DNA of 64,000 nt from Rhodoferax sp. (GTDB taxonomy: Bacteria > Pseudomonadota > Gammaproteobacteria > Burkholderiales > Burkholderiaceae_C). The notes beneath the pieces are model-generated. The model had not been told where the DNA came from and did not search any database. It was given only the letters and a program-made list of their open reading frames with translations. Position numbers and translations under genes: made by a program. Location of the stretch: positions 248,001 through 312,000 of the forward strand of contig JARLJI010000260.1 in NCBI GenBank assembly GCA_031291295.1, in the 5' to 3' direction. Positions 27,657 to 37,643 of this stretch are shown in pieces. Every line of letters begins with the position of its first letter. Position 1 is the stretch's first letter.

Positions 27657-28532
27657 ATGAGCACGGAGGTTGTTCTCATCACCGGCATGTCGGGCTCGGG
27701 CAAATCTGTCGCCCTGCATGCACTGGAAGATGCGGGCTACTACTGTGTGGACAATCTTCCGCCCGAACTGTTGCAGGCCTTTGTGGCCCTGGAGCAGCAG
27801 CACCACGCCGGCCGGGTGGCCATCGCCATGGACGTGCGCAGTGCGGCCTCGCTGCCGCTGGTGCCCAGGCAACTGACCGAGCTGCGCCGGCAAGGCGTGC
27901 AAATCAACCCCCTGTTTCTGGACGCCACCACGGAGACGCTGGTGCGCCGCTTTTCAGAAACCCGGCGCATGCACCCGTTGACCCGTCACACGGCCACAAG
28001 CAGCACGCAAGACCAGCAGCGCGCGCTGGTCGAGGCCATCGAACTCGAGCGCGAGCTTCTATCGGATTTGCGCGAACAGGCGCATGTGATCGACACCAGC
28101 ATGATTCGATCGTCCCAGCTGCAGGGCTATGTCAAGTCGCTGATTTCGGCGCCGGCCAGCCAGCTCACGCTGGTGTTCGAGTCGTTTGCCTTCAAGCGCG
28201 GCATTCCGGTGGACGCCGACTATGTGTTCGATGTGCGCATGCTGCCCAACCCCCACTACGAGTCGGCGCTGCGCGCGCTGACCGGACGCGACGAGCCGGT
28301 CGCCGCTTACCTGCGCCAGCACGCCGAGGTGACCCAGATGCTTGGCGACATCCGGCGCTTTCTTGACACTTGGCTGGGCGCCCTGGCGCGCGACCATCGC
28401 AGCTATGTCACGGTGGCCATTGGCTGCACCGGCGGCCAGCATCGCTCGGTCTATCTGGTGGAGCAACTGGCCGACATCTTTGCCAGCCAATGGACCACCC
28501 TCAAACGGCATCGCGAGCTGGATGTGGGCTGA
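27657..28532 (+). CDS. rapZ: RNase adapter RapZ
   Basis: A 291-residue RapZ/YvcJ family protein with Walker A GMSGSGKS at residues 8-15 and the conserved C-terminal phosphate/RNA-binding block [14 protein letters not shown]. In enterobacteria RapZ binds small RNAs and directs RNase E to control glucosamine-6-phosphate synthase; in other bacteria it serves as a nucleotide-binding regulator. It lies between recN and convergent mutY. The family is certain; the target in this organism is unknown. Confidence 0.93.
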   Translation: MSTEVVLITGMSGSGKSVALHALEDAGYYCVDNLPPELLQAFVALEQQHHAGRVAIAMDVRSAASLPLVPRQLTELRRQGVQINPLFLDATTETLVRRFSETRRMHPLTRHTATSSTQDQQRALVEAIELERELLSDLREQAHVIDTSMIRSSQLQGYVKSLISAPASQLTLVFESFAFKRGIPVDADYVFDVRMLPNPHYESALRALTGRDEPVAAYLRQHAEVTQMLGDIRRFLDTWLGALARDHRSYVTVAIGCTGGQHRSVYLVEQLADIFASQWTTLKRHRELDVG

Positions 28533-28561
28533 GCCCGGCCAGGGCCCGACTCTACCCCGAC

Positions 28562-29605
28562 TCAACCCTTAGTCAACAGCTTTCGAATCGGCGCAGGCAG
28601 GCCCAAATCGGGCCATTCATGGGCGGCAAACCAGGCACCTTCAAGACCGGCCAGCGCGCTGGCCGGCAACGGCGCTGCCACCGGATGCAGATGCAAGTCC
28701 TTGTGCGTCAGGACATGGGTAAACGCCGGCGCGTCGAGCAGCCGTGCCCGATATCGCACAGGCAGCTGCGCCTGCAGCGCCTCGCGGCTCTCGAACACCG
28801 GCAGGCAGTACAAGCCGGCCCAGACGCCCGGTGTCGGCCGCTTCGCCAGCCAGATGGCGCCATCGGCCGCATACGCCTGCAGCAGCCAGAGCGATTGCGC
28901 GCTGCGCTTGAGCTTGCGGGTCTTGACGGGGTATTTTTCCGGACTGCCCCGGTGCTGCGCCACACAAAGCTCGCGCAGCGGGCAGATCAGGCAACCCGGA
29001 TTGCGCGCCAGGCACACGGTGGCCCCTAAATCCATCAAGCCTTGGGTGTAGCGCGGCATGGCCTGAACCAAGGCGCGATGCGGCAACAAGGCGGTGGCCT
29101 GATCCCACAGGGCGCGCTCATTGGTGGCCACCGCCAGATCGGCATCAAAGCCCAGCACCCGGGTCAGGACACGCTTCACGTTGCCGTCCAGGATGGCGAC
29201 CCGTTCACCAAAACAGAACGCTGCAATGGCGCCTGCGGTCGAGCGCCCGATGCCCGGCAGGGTTTGAAGCTGCTGCGCACTGGACGGAAATTCACCCCCA
29301 TATCGGGCCACCACCTCCACGGCACAACGGTGCAGGTTGCGCGCGCGGCTGTAGTAACCGAGCCCGCTCCACAGCGCCAGCACATCGTCCAGGCTGGCCT
29401 TGGCGAGCACCTTGACGTCAGGGAAACGCCGCAAGAAACGTGGAAAATAGTCCAGAACAGTGGTGACCTGCGTTTGCTGCAGCATGATCTCCGAGAGCCA
29501 GACCCGATAAGGATCCTGCGTGTCCTGCCATGGCAGGCCGCGGCGGCCATGCGTCTTTTGCCAGCCCACCACGCGGGCAGCGAACGCCTGCGACCCGGCG
29601 CTCAT
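28562..29605 (-). CDS. mutY: Adenine DNA glycosylase MutY
   Basis: A 347-residue MutY, removing A mispaired with 8-oxoguanine. Visible are the catalytic-region MLQQTQVTTV, the helix-hairpin-helix LPGIGRSTAGAIAAF, the catalytic Asp in ILDGNVKRVL, and the iron-sulfur cysteines CLARNPGCLICPLRELC. The C-terminal NUDIX-like domain for 8-oxoG recognition follows. The preceding dynamin-family gene's stop overlaps its start (ATGA type), so the two are read in one operon. mutM of the same repair pathway lies just beyond. Confidence 0.95.
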   Translation of the reverse strand: MSAGSQAFAARVVGWQKTHGRRGLPWQDTQDPYRVWLSEIMLQQTQVTTVLDYFPRFLRRFPDVKVLAKASLDDVLALWSGLGYYSRARNLHRCAVEVVARYGGEFPSSAQQLQTLPGIGRSTAGAIAAFCFGERVAILDGNVKRVLTRVLGFDADLAVATNERALWDQATALLPHRALVQAMPRYTQGLMDLGATVCLARNPGCLICPLRELCVAQHRGSPEKYPVKTRKLKRSAQSLWLLQAYAADGAIWLAKRPTPGVWAGLYCLPVFESREALQAQLPVRYRARLLDAPAFTHVLTHKDLHLHPVAAPLPASALAGLEGAWFAAHEWPDLGLPAPIRKLLTKG

Positions 29606-31569
29606 GCCGTTTTGAGAGCAGCGACCGCCTCGGGCTCGCTGAATTCCGGTGTATCGAGCAGGCCCGCCGTCAACTCCAGCAGCTTGGCATCGAGTTCGCC
29701 CAGCGCAGCCTCCTGCCTGGCGATGTCCGCGATGCGCTCGTCCAGTCCCGTGGCGGCCTGCTGGATGCGCTCGATGGCCTCCAGGCGACGGCCGAAATTG
29801 CGCCGACGCTCACGCAGTTGCACGTCGAGTTGGGCCGCAGCCGATTTGTTCCACAACTCCACCTCACCCAGCGCGGATTCATAGACCGCCCGCAAGCGCG
29901 TTGCCAGCGCCCGTACCAGGCGATCCGCAAAGTCGGGCGTCGCCAGTTTCAGCGCGTTGGCAACGCCCAGATACTGCAAGTGGCTGCGCTCGACCAGTTC
30001 CAGCTCGCGCTCGAAGCGCAGCAGGTCCGGCTCCTTGGGCGGCTGCAGCGAAAACCCATGCTCCGCATTCAACTGGCGGAAGATGGCAACGAACATGGTC
30101 TGGATTTCAATGCTCGTCGCCTGGGCCTGACCCAAGCCCTCGCGCAGACGCTGGAAAGTCTGGTTGTAGGCCTTTTTGACGCCCAGTTTGATGCCCCGCT
30201 GGCGCAGCGCCCGGTTCAGATCGCTCAATTCCGCCTTCAGCGTGGAAGCCCCGAGGATTTTGAACAACTGCCGCAGCAGCTTGAGGTGAACCGACCGAAT
30301 GGCATGGATCTTGGCCCCGCTCACATCAAACTCAACCTGCTCCTGATGGATTCGCGCCCGCATGTGGTTGATAACGGCCGCGTTCTTGCCACGCAACCCC
30401 CTGAGTTCCAGGGCCTGCTCGGCAAAGTCGCGGCGGCGAATCTGCATCACGCGTCCGGCCTGCACACGCAAGTCGGCAATACTGGCGGACATCTCGGCGC
30501 GCAGGATGTCCTGGCGTCGGCCCAGCAGGCCCTCGCCCAGTGCGGCTTCCAGCGCCGGTAGACGGCTCTGTTGCAGCAGCGCGGCATCGTCGGTCACCTT
30601 GGCCAAAAGGCCCTTTTGTGCCGACACAGGGAAAACCTGCTCGATAGAAACGCCCAGGATCTCTGCGGCGGCGGCGCGCTGGCGCTCGATCTGGGCCTGC
30701 ACCAGCGCAGGCGTGCTGAGCGCGTCCCACAAGGTGTCAATCTTGTTGAGCACCACCAGCCGCGCATCGGTGTTGCCGCCTTTGCCCTCGGTGATCAAAT
30801 GCTCGCGCCAGATGGCCAGGTCGGATTTGGTCACACCCGTGTCGGCCCCCAGCACGAAAACAACCGCCTGCGCCTGCGGGATCAGGCTCACCGTCAATTC
30901 GGGCTCGGCGCCGATGGCATTCAGACCCGGGGTGTCAAGAATCACCAGGCCCTGCTTGAACAGAGGATGCGCCATGTTGACCAGGGCATGGCGCCAGCGG
31001 GGCACCTCCACCAGACCGTAGGCGTCCACCGGCGGGTTGTCTTCGGGTGTCATATCGTGCCAAAAGCCCAATGCCCGCGCTTCTTCGCGGCTGACGATGC
31101 GCACCTCCGCCACTTTTTCGAGGGCCCGCGCAAGCTCGGCCGGATTGTTCACATCGAGGTCGATCCGCGTCCATTTCTCGGGCACGGTGCGCCATTCCGT
31201 CAACGCTTTCGGCTGCAGCCGCGTTTCGATGGGCAACAAGCGCAAACAGGGTGGAATGTCGGCGTCGTAACCCAGTTCGGTCGGACACATCGTGGTGCGC
31301 CCAGCACTGGCCGGCATGATGCGGCGTTTATAGCCGGCAAAAAAAATCGCGTTGATCAGCTCCGATTTGCCGCGCGAAAACTCGGCGACAAAGGCGACCA
31401 TGACCTTGCCGGTGCGCATCCGGTCTTCGATCTGGTGCAAGCGCTCTTCGACCGCCGCGTCCAGCATTTCGTGGTCTCGCATCCATTCGGCCAGAAGCTT
31501 TAACCGCAAAGCGAAGTCACGCCGCCACGCACCGTGTTGGTCAAACTGGTCGCTAAAGGAATTGCGCAC
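29602..31569 (-). CDS. Dynamin-family GTPase
   Basis: A 655-residue protein with a dynamin-type GTPase domain: G1 loop EFSRGKSELI, G3 DTPGLNAIG, G4 VVLNKIDTLWD. A helical C-terminal region rich in Arg, Leu and Ala fits the stalk of bacterial dynamin-like proteins, which act in membrane remodelling or fusion. No transmembrane helix is evident, so membrane contact would be peripheral. It overlaps mutY by four bases. Its substrate is unknown. Confidence 0.85.
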   Translation of the reverse strand: MRNSFSDQFDQHGAWRRDFALRLKLLAEWMRDHEMLDAAVEERLHQIEDRMRTGKVMVAFVAEFSRGKSELINAIFFAGYKRRIMPASAGRTTMCPTELGYDADIPPCLRLLPIETRLQPKALTEWRTVPEKWTRIDLDVNNPAELARALEKVAEVRIVSREEARALGFWHDMTPEDNPPVDAYGLVEVPRWRHALVNMAHPLFKQGLVILDTPGLNAIGAEPELTVSLIPQAQAVVFVLGADTGVTKSDLAIWREHLITEGKGGNTDARLVVLNKIDTLWDALSTPALVQAQIERQRAAAAEILGVSIEQVFPVSAQKGLLAKVTDDAALLQQSRLPALEAALGEGLLGRRQDILRAEMSASIADLRVQAGRVMQIRRRDFAEQALELRGLRGKNAAVINHMRARIHQEQVEFDVSGAKIHAIRSVHLKLLRQLFKILGASTLKAELSDLNRALRQRGIKLGVKKAYNQTFQRLREGLGQAQATSIEIQTMFVAIFRQLNAEHGFSLQPPKEPDLLRFERELELVERSHLQYLGVANALKLATPDFADRLVRALATRLRAVYESALGEVELWNKSAAAQLDVQLRERRRNFGRRLEAIERIQQAATGLDERIADIARQEAALGELDAKLLELTAGLLDTPEFSEPEAVAALKTA

Positions 31570-31622
31570 TGTATCTCCCGGCTAAGCCTTTAGAGTTATA
31601 GCATCGACGCGGGCTGCCACCC

Positions 31623-32438
31623 TCAATGCTTCTGGCACACGGGGCAAAAATAGGTGGAACGCTGGCCCTGGCGCAACAATTTGATGCCTGCACCGCACAC
31701 CCGGCACGGCTGGCCCGCACGGTCATACACCATGGCCTCCAGCTGGAAGTAGCCATTTTCCCCTTGCGCATTGGAAAAGTCGCGCAGCGTGCTGCCTCCC
31801 TTCTGGACGGCTCGCGCCAGAACATCCCGTATCGCGGTATGCAAGCGCGCCGCCTGGGGCCCGCTGATGCGCGCGCCGCGCACGGTGGGCCGGATCCCGG
31901 CCAAAAACAGGGCCTCGCAGGCGTAGATGTTGCCCACCCCCACGACCACCTCGCCGGCCAGCAGGATCTGCTTGATCGCCGTCTGGCGCCGCTTCAGCCC
32001 CACATGGAACGCCTGCAGGCCAAAATCGGGGCCGAGCGGCTCCATGCCGAGTTTGCCCAGCAACTTGGCCGCCGCCGGCGCGATCTGGTCGTCGGCATAC
32101 ACCACGGCGCCAAACCGGCGCGGGTCGTGCAGGCGAAGCACGCCCCGGCTCGTCACCAGATCAAAATGATCATGAACGCCCGCGGGCGGCTGGCTCGGCG
32201 CAAAGCTCAGGCTGCCCGACATGCCCAGATGCAGCAGCAACAGGCCGCGATCCATGTCGAGCAGCAGGTATTTACCCCTGCGGCGCACGCCGCGCACGGT
32301 TCGCCCTGCGAGCTGGGCCGGGTCACAACCCAGCGCCCAGCGCAGCGGCTTGCCCAGGCGCGCGCCATCGATGCGCGCGCCCGCGATCCGATCGGCAAAG
32401 CTCAGCCGGGTGACTTCGACCTCAGGTAGTTCAGGCAT
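31623..32438 (-). CDS. mutM: Formamidopyrimidine-DNA glycosylase MutM (Fpg)
   Basis: A 271-residue Fpg glycosylase, removing 8-oxoguanine opposite C. The catalytic N-terminus reads MPELPEVEV (Pro2 nucleophile, Glu3). The helix-two-turn-helix and the C-terminal zinc finger CRVCGAG...FCPVC are visible. It is divergent from the TPR gene. Together with mutY it forms the local oxidative-damage repair pair. Confidence 0.95.
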   Translation of the reverse strand: MPELPEVEVTRLSFADRIAGARIDGARLGKPLRWALGCDPAQLAGRTVRGVRRRGKYLLLDMDRGLLLLHLGMSGSLSFAPSQPPAGVHDHFDLVTSRGVLRLHDPRRFGAVVYADDQIAPAAAKLLGKLGMEPLGPDFGLQAFHVGLKRRQTAIKQILLAGEVVVGVGNIYACEALFLAGIRPTVRGARISGPQAARLHTAIRDVLARAVQKGGSTLRDFSNAQGENGYFQLEAMVYDRAGQPCRVCGAGIKLLRQGQRSTYFCPVCQKH

Positions 32439-32478
32439 GGATACGAAGGATTAACAAGCTTGGATTATTATGGTTCGA

Positions 32479-34227
32479 ATGAAGCGATTTAACTGCCTTG
32501 CGAGCCATCTCGTACTAGCCGTGCTGGCTGCAACCGCCCTGGTGGCGCGGGCCGAAGGCCCCACCGACAGTACGCCCGCACCGGCGCCGGTCAATTCGGC
32601 AATGGACGCAGAGTTGTTTTATCAGCTTCTGCTGGGCGATCTCAAGGTCGAACAGGGCGAACCCGGCGCCGGGTACTCCCTGATTCTCGATGCTGCGCGC
32701 AAGACCAACGACGCCGGGTTGTACCAGCGCGCCGTGGATATCGCCCTGCAGGCCCGCTCCGGCGAATCGGCACTGCAGGCGGCCCGCGCCTGGCAGCAGG
32801 CCCAGCCCCAGTCGCGCCAGGCGAACCGTCTGGTGCTGCAGATCCTGGTTGCGCTGAACCGCATCAACGACACCGCAGAGCCGCTCAAGACCGAGATTGC
32901 GATGGTCTCCCCGGACAAGCGGAACATTGTCATATCGGCCATTCCACGCATCTACGAGCGCGCGTCCGACAAGAAACTGGCCGCCAGCGTGGTGGAGAAG
33001 GCGCTCGCCGACCAGCTGACCCAGCCGGCCACGGCCGGCAGTGCCTGGACGACCGTGGGTCGCCTGCGGCTGGCGGCGGACGACACGGCGGGCGCCCTGG
33101 ACGCAGCGCAGCATGGGCAGGCCCTGGACCCGAAATCCGAAGGCCCCGCCCTGTTGGCGCTCGAGATGATGGGCCCCAAAGTGCCGCTGGCCGAGCCCAT
33201 GGTGCGCAAATACCTTGACGCGGGCAATGCCACCTCCGAGGTCCGCATGGCCTACGTGCGCGTGCTGCTCGACGCCCAGCGCTATCGAGAAGCAGGCCAG
33301 CAATTGCAGATTTTGACCACCTCGCGGCCCGATTTCGCACAGGCCTGGCTGGTTCAGGGCGCACTGCAGGAGCAGGACAACCAGAGCAGCGCCGCCGAAG
33401 CTTCTTTCAAGCATTACGTGGATCTGGTCAAGACCCAAAAGCAGGGCGAAGAACGCGACCGCGGTCTGGTCGCGGCCTACCTGTCGCTGTCGCAGATCGC
33501 CGAGAAGCGCGGCGACTATCCGGCGGCCCAGGCCTGGCTCGACCGGATTGAGAATTCGCAGGACCTGATCGGCGTGCAAGGCCAGCGCGCATCCATTCTG
33601 GCCAAACAGGGCAAACTCGACGCAGGGCTCGCGCTGATCCGCAGCACACCCGAGCGCACGCCCGAAGACGCCAAAATGAAACTGATGGCCGAGGTGCAGT
33701 TGCTGCGCGACAACAAGAAATACCAGGCCGCCTACAGCTTGCTCGAAACCGCCTCGGCGCAGGCCCCACAGGACACCGACCTGATCTATGACCAGGCGAT
33801 GCTGGCGGAAAAACTGAACCATGCCGCCGATATGGAACGGTTGCTGCGCCAGTTGATCGCCCTGAAACCCGGCGACCCTCAGGCCTACAACGCCCTGGGC
33901 TATTCGCTGGCCGATCGCGGCGAGCGCTTGCCCGAGGCCAAGCAACTGATTCAAAAGGCGCTGGAATACGCGCCCACCGATCCCTTCATCATCGACAGCC
34001 TGGGCTGGGTCGAATTTCGCATGGGCAACAACGAAGAAGCCGCGCGCCTTCTGGAGGGGGCCTACAAGACCAAACCCGATACCGAAATTGCGGCCCATCT
34101 GGGTGAAGTCCTGTGGAGCCTGGGACAGCACGACCGCGCGATCTCCGTCTGGAAGGAAGGGCAGCTTGCCGATGCCAACAACGAAACCCTGCAGGCCACC
34201 CTCAAGCGCCTGCACGTGAAACTGTGA
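32479..34227 (+). CDS. Secreted tetratricopeptide-repeat protein
   Basis: About 582 residues. After a signal peptide (MKRFNCLAS... ending near VARAEG) comes a run of TPR-like helical repeats up to the C-terminus, including the conserved NALGYSLADRG and DSLGWVEFRMGN segments typical of beta-proteobacterial periplasmic or outer-membrane-associated TPR proteins upstream of lolB. An earlier in-frame ATG at 32470 is possible, but the later one fits the signal peptide. It overlaps lolB at a GTGA junction. A role in envelope assembly is inferred. Confidence 0.85.
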   Translation: MKRFNCLASHLVLAVLAATALVARAEGPTDSTPAPAPVNSAMDAELFYQLLLGDLKVEQGEPGAGYSLILDAARKTNDAGLYQRAVDIALQARSGESALQAARAWQQAQPQSRQANRLVLQILVALNRINDTAEPLKTEIAMVSPDKRNIVISAIPRIYERASDKKLAASVVEKALADQLTQPATAGSAWTTVGRLRLAADDTAGALDAAQHGQALDPKSEGPALLALEMMGPKVPLAEPMVRKYLDAGNATSEVRMAYVRVLLDAQRYREAGQQLQILTTSRPDFAQAWLVQGALQEQDNQSSAAEASFKHYVDLVKTQKQGEERDRGLVAAYLSLSQIAEKRGDYPAAQAWLDRIENSQDLIGVQGQRASILAKQGKLDAGLALIRSTPERTPEDAKMKLMAEVQLLRDNKKYQAAYSLLETASAQAPQDTDLIYDQAMLAEKLNHAADMERLLRQLIALKPGDPQAYNALGYSLADRGERLPEAKQLIQKALEYAPTDPFIIDSLGWVEFRMGNNEEAARLLEGAYKTKPDTEIAAHLGEVLWSLGQHDRAISVWKEGQLADANNETLQATLKRLHVKL

Positions 34228-34724
34228 GGTGGCGCTTCCAGCCAGCGCGCTGGCTGTTTGTGGTTGCTCTATTTTTTATAGCTGGATGTGCAAGCCCGAT
34301 AAGGGCTACAGACCAAAATAATAGAAATATTTCATTCTGGAGCGGCCGTCTCGCACTCAAGGTTGACGCGGACCAGGCGCAGTCCTTCTCGGCGGGCTTC
34401 GAGCTCAAGGGCAACGCCGAAACCGGCGAGCTGGCGCTGTACAACCCGTTGGGCAGCACGCTGGCTGTGCTGGCCTGGGCGCCGGGCTCTGCCACACTGC
34501 GCTCGAACGACCAGACCCGCAGTTTCGACTCGCTGGACGACCTGGTCCGGCATGCGACCGGCACGGCAATTCCCGTGGCAGCCCTGTTCGACTGGCTGCA
34601 AGGCATCAACACGCCCGTGCCGGGCTGGCAGGCCGACCTGTCGCAACTGGTCACCGGGCGCCTGGTGGCCCGGCGCTCCATGCCCACGCCCACGGCCGAG
34701 CTGCGACTGGCGCTGGAAAAATAG
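34224..34724 (+). CDS. lolB: Outer-membrane lipoprotein LolB
   Basis: A 166-residue LolB, receiving lipoproteins from LolA at the outer membrane. I place the start at GTG 34224, overlapping the TPR stop; an in-frame reading from 34113 would lack a signal. The signal peptide ends in the lipobox IAGC with Cys22 as the acylated residue. The mature part has the beta-rich GRLALKVD and FSAGFELKG segments and a C-terminal RLALEK. A dispersed repeat begins at codon 19, so the lipobox is itself repeat-encoded. Its position between the TPR gene and ispE is typical for beta-proteobacteria. Confidence 0.9.
   Translation: MRWRFQPARWLFVVALFFIAGCASPIRATDQNNRNISFWSGRLALKVDADQAQSFSAGFELKGNAETGELALYNPLGSTLAVLAWAPGSATLRSNDQTRSFDSLDDLVRHATGTAIPVAALFDWLQGINTPVPGWQADLSQLVTGRLVARRSMPTPTAELRLALEK
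34277..34314 (+). repeat. Dispersed repeat, copy in lolB signal peptide
   Basis: Begins TATAGCTGGATG and ends CGATAAGGGCTACAGACC. ATA-GCT reads as Ile19-Ala20 and the next codons give Gly21-Cys22 of the lipobox. Confidence 0.7.
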
Positions 34725-34745
34725 ACACGCCGGGATAATCACGCC

Positions 34746-35612
34746 ATGAAGGCGCTGTACGACGTTCCGGCTCCGGCCAAACTCAATCTTTTTCTGCACA
34801 TCACGGGGCGCCGGCCCGACGGCTACCACCTGCTGCAATCGGTCTTCATGCTGGTGGACTGGTGCGACACGCTGCACTTCGAATTGCGATCCGACGGACA
34901 CATCAGCCGCGAAGATCTGGGCCCCGCCCTGCCCGTTGATGATCTGACGGTGCGCGCAGCAAGGGCGCTCCAGGCCTTCTCGGCCGCGCCGCTCGGGGTG
35001 CACATGGGCGTGCAAAAGCGGATTCCGGCCCAGGCCGGCATGGGCGGCGGCTCCTCCGACGCGGCTTCCTGCTTGTTGGCCCTGAACCGCTTATGGAATC
35101 TTCAGCTTTCGCTATCAAAACTGGAGCGCATAGGCCTGCAACTGGGCGCTGATGTGCCGTTTTTTTTGCGCGGGCACAACGCCTGGGTGCAGGGAATCGG
35201 CGAGAAAATAACGCCGCTTGAGGGTGAATTTCGGCTGCCGGCGGCCCGGTTTGTGGTGCTCAAGCCGCGGGCCGGACTGGAAACGCGCCTGATTTTTGCG
35301 GCGAACGATCTGAAGCGTGACACTGAAACTGCTATAATTTCAGGCTTTGCTGCAGACCCCTTTGGCTTTGGTCAAAACAACTTGCAGCCGGTTGCCCAAA
35401 GGCTCTGCCCTGAGGTGACGCAAGCGCTCGAATGGCTTGCGGCACAAGGATTGCAGGGCCGGATGACAGGCTCAGGCAGTGCGGTGTTTGCGCAAATGCG
35501 GCATGAGACGGACCTGACGCGATTGGCACAAGTGCCAACGGGGTGGAAAGTACGGACATGCAGCAATTTGGATGTTCATCCTCTGGTGGGATGGGCAGCC
35601 AGCGACGATTGA
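34746..35612 (+). CDS. ispE: 4-diphosphocytidyl-2-C-methyl-D-erythritol kinase
   Basis: A 288-residue GHMP kinase of the MEP isoprenoid pathway. Typical blocks are PAPAKLNLFLHITGRRPDGYH at the N-terminus, the ATP-binding PAQAGMGGGSSDAA, and LGADVPFFL. The C-terminal MTGSGSAVFA is also conserved. It starts 21 bases after lolB and is followed by tRNA-Gln and prs, the usual beta-proteobacterial order. A weak repeat-like segment at 35078-35120 lies within it. Confidence 0.95.
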   Translation: MKALYDVPAPAKLNLFLHITGRRPDGYHLLQSVFMLVDWCDTLHFELRSDGHISREDLGPALPVDDLTVRAARALQAFSAAPLGVHMGVQKRIPAQAGMGGGSSDAASCLLALNRLWNLQLSLSKLERIGLQLGADVPFFLRGHNAWVQGIGEKITPLEGEFRLPAARFVVLKPRAGLETRLIFAANDLKRDTETAIISGFAADPFGFGQNNLQPVAQRLCPEVTQALEWLAAQGLQGRMTGSGSAVFAQMRHETDLTRLAQVPTGWKVRTCSNLDVHPLVGWAASDD

Positions 35613-35658
35613 TCGGTGGGTGGCTGGAATTCTCAAGATTGCAGCCATCAACCCGTGT

Positions 35659-35735
35659 AGGGGAGTCGCCAAGTTGGTTAAGGCACTGGATTTTGATTCC
35701 AGCATGCGAAGGTTCGAATCCTTCCTCCCCTGCCA
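35659..35735 (+). tRNA. tRNA-Gln (TTG)
   Basis: A 77-base cloverleaf with acceptor AGGGGAG/CTCCCCT, anticodon loop TTTTGAT (anticodon TTG), T-arm GAAGG/CCTTC and encoded CCA. It sits between ispE and prs. Confidence 0.95.
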
Positions 35736-35781
35736 AATACGTTAGACGTACAGGCACAAAACTTAGATCGCTGGGACGCTC

Positions 35782-36756
35782 ATGCAGGTTCATCACCCTG
35801 ATTTCATGATTTTCACGGGCAACGCCAATCCTGGCTTGGCCGCCGAGATCGCGCAGCACCTTGGCATCAAACTCGGTGCAGCCAGCGTGGGCCGGTTCTC
35901 CGACGGCGAAGTCACCGTGGAAATCAATCAGAACGTGCGCGCCCGCGACGTGTTCGTGGTGCAGTCCACCTGTGCGCCGACCAACGAAAACCTGATGGAA
36001 CTGCTGATCATGGTGGATGCGCTCAAGCGTGCATCGGCCGAACGCATCAGCGCGGTGATTCCGTATTTTGGCTACGCTCGGCAGGATCGGCGCCCGCGTT
36101 CGGCACGCGTGCCGATCAGCGCCAAGGTGGTGGCCAACATGCTGCAGGCCGTGGGCGTGGCCCGCGTGCTGACCATGGATTTGCACGCCGACCAGATTCA
36201 GGGGTTCTTCGACATCCCGGTCGACAACATTTATGCGTCGCCCGTGCTGCTGGGCGATTTGCGCCGGCAAAACTACGAGGACCTGATCGTGGTCTCGCCC
36301 GATGTGGGCGGCGTGGTTCGCGCCCGGGCGCTGGCCAAGCAGCTGGGTTGCGACATGGCGATCATCGACAAGCGCCGGCCCAAGGCCAACGTGAGCGAAG
36401 TCATGCACGTGATCGGCGAGATCGACGGCCGCAATTGCGTGGTCATGGACGACATGATCGACACGGCCGGCACCCTGGTCAAGGCGGCCGAAGTATTGAA
36501 GGATCGCGGGGCCAAAAAGGTCTATGCGTATTGCACCCATCCGATTTTTTCCGGCCCGGCCATCGAGCGCATTGGCAACAGCCCGGCGCTGGACGAAGTG
36601 GTGGTCACCGACACCATCCCGCTGAGCGTCGCGGCCAGCGGATGCAAAAAGATTCGCCAGTTGTCCGTGGCACCGCTGATCGCCGAGACGATCCAGCGCA
36701 TTGCCAAGGGCGATTCGGTCATGAGTTTGTTCTCGGATCAGGAAAACCTTTTCTGA
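35782..36756 (+). CDS. prs: Ribose-phosphate pyrophosphokinase
   Basis: A 324-residue PRPP synthetase, supplying PRPP for nucleotides, His and Trp. Visible are [12 protein letters not shown], the [11 protein letters not shown] signature and the PRPP-binding loop [13 protein letters not shown]. The ATG at 35782 (MQVHHPDFM) or the Met eight codons later may be used. A hairpin followed by CTTTTC separates it from rplY. Confidence 0.95.
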   Translation: MQVHHPDFMIFTGNANPGLAAEIAQHLGIKLGAASVGRFSDGEVTVEINQNVRARDVFVVQSTCAPTNENLMELLIMVDALKRASAERISAVIPYFGYARQDRRPRSARVPISAKVVANMLQAVGVARVLTMDLHADQIQGFFDIPVDNIYASPVLLGDLRRQNYEDLIVVSPDVGGVVRARALAKQLGCDMAIIDKRRPKANVSEVMHVIGEIDGRNCVVMDDMIDTAGTLVKAAEVLKDRGAKKVYAYCTHPIFSGPAIERIGNSPALDEVVVTDTIPLSVAASGCKKIRQLSVAPLIAETIQRIAKGDSVMSLFSDQENLF

Positions 36757-36771
36757 TCGGGGCAAAAAGCA

Positions 36772-36796
36772 GGTCCGCAAATTGCGGACCCTTTTC
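36772..36796 (+). terminator. Hairpin terminator or attenuator between prs and rplY
   Basis: A perfect 9-base inverted repeat (36772-36780 and 36782-36790, one-base loop or a shorter stem with larger loop) is followed by CTTTTC. The short T-run suggests partial termination. Confidence 0.6.
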
Positions 36797-36841
36797 AACC
36801 GGAGTCACACTGGTCGCGGTGGACTCTTACAGGAGTTAGTT

Positions 36842-37534
36842 ATGAAATTCGTCGCCTTTGAGCGCGCCAAGCAGGGTACGGGTGCGAGCCGCCGTCTCCG
36901 CATTACCGGCAAAACGCCCGGCATTGTTTACGGTGGCAGCGGTGAGCCGAAAATGATCGAACTCGATCACAACGCGCTGTGGCATGCCATCAAGAAAGAG
37001 GCCTTCCATTCCACCATTCTGGACATGGAACTGGACGGCCAGACCAGCAAGGTGCTGCTGCGCAACGTGCAGATGCACCCGTTCAAGCAACTGGTGCTGC
37101 ATATCGACTTCCAGCGCGTGGATGCCAACACCAAGTTGCACATGAAGGTGCCGCTGCACTTCACCGGCGCCGAGGAATCGCAGGCCGTCAAGGTCGAGCA
37201 TTGCGTCGTCAACCACGTGATCTCCGAACTGGAAGTGTCGTGCCTGCCGGCCGACCTGCCCGAGTTCATCACCGTGGACCTGTCCGGCCTGAAGAAGGGT
37301 GCCTCGCTGCACGTCAATGACATCGCACTGCCCAAGGGCGTGACGGTCGTGACCCACGGCAAGGAAAATCCGGTCGTGGTGTCGGTGGTCCTGGTGGCTG
37401 GGGTTGAAGAAGCCGCAGCGGCTGAACCGGGTGCCCCAGCGGCAACTTCGGAGGCAGCTGCCGCCCCTGCGGCAGCGAAAGCCCCCGCCGCAGCCAAGGC
37501 CCCCGCCGCAAAAGCGCCGGCCGCCAAGAAATAA
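36842..37534 (+). CDS. rplY: 50S ribosomal protein L25 (CTC type)
   Basis: A 230-residue long-form L25 (TL5/CTC), binding 5S rRNA. The N-terminal L25 domain starts [20 protein letters not shown]; the beta-domain typical of CTC follows. The C-terminal 30 residues are an Ala/Pro/Lys tail of low complexity. The ATG at 36842 follows an AGGAG site. A strong terminator follows. An earlier in-frame start at 36782 would begin inside the preceding hairpin and is unlikely. Confidence 0.95.
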   Translation: MKFVAFERAKQGTGASRRLRITGKTPGIVYGGSGEPKMIELDHNALWHAIKKEAFHSTILDMELDGQTSKVLLRNVQMHPFKQLVLHIDFQRVDANTKLHMKVPLHFTGAEESQAVKVEHCVVNHVISELEVSCLPADLPEFITVDLSGLKKGASLHVNDIALPKGVTVVTHGKENPVVVSVVLVAGVEEAAAAEPGAPAATSEAAAAPAAAKAPAAAKAPAAKAPAAKK

Positions 37535-37552
37535 GGCGCCATCTCCTGAGTT

Positions 37553-37582
37553 AACGGCCCACTTCGGTGGGCCGTTTGTTTT
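37553..37582 (+). terminator. Rho-independent terminator after rplY
   Basis: A 10-bp stem (37553-37562 and 37567-37576) with a TTCG tetraloop is followed by a T-rich TGTTTT run. Confidence 0.9.
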
Positions 37583-37643
37583 GCAGCCCCCCGTTTTCAG
37601 GGCGCCCCGGAAGCCGGCAGCGATACCTTCATAATTCCATTTC

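Noticed and set aside
32515-34215. 566-aa open frame opposite the TPR gene
   Set aside because: The plus-strand TPR protein has a signal peptide and conserved repeats; the reverse frame has no features.
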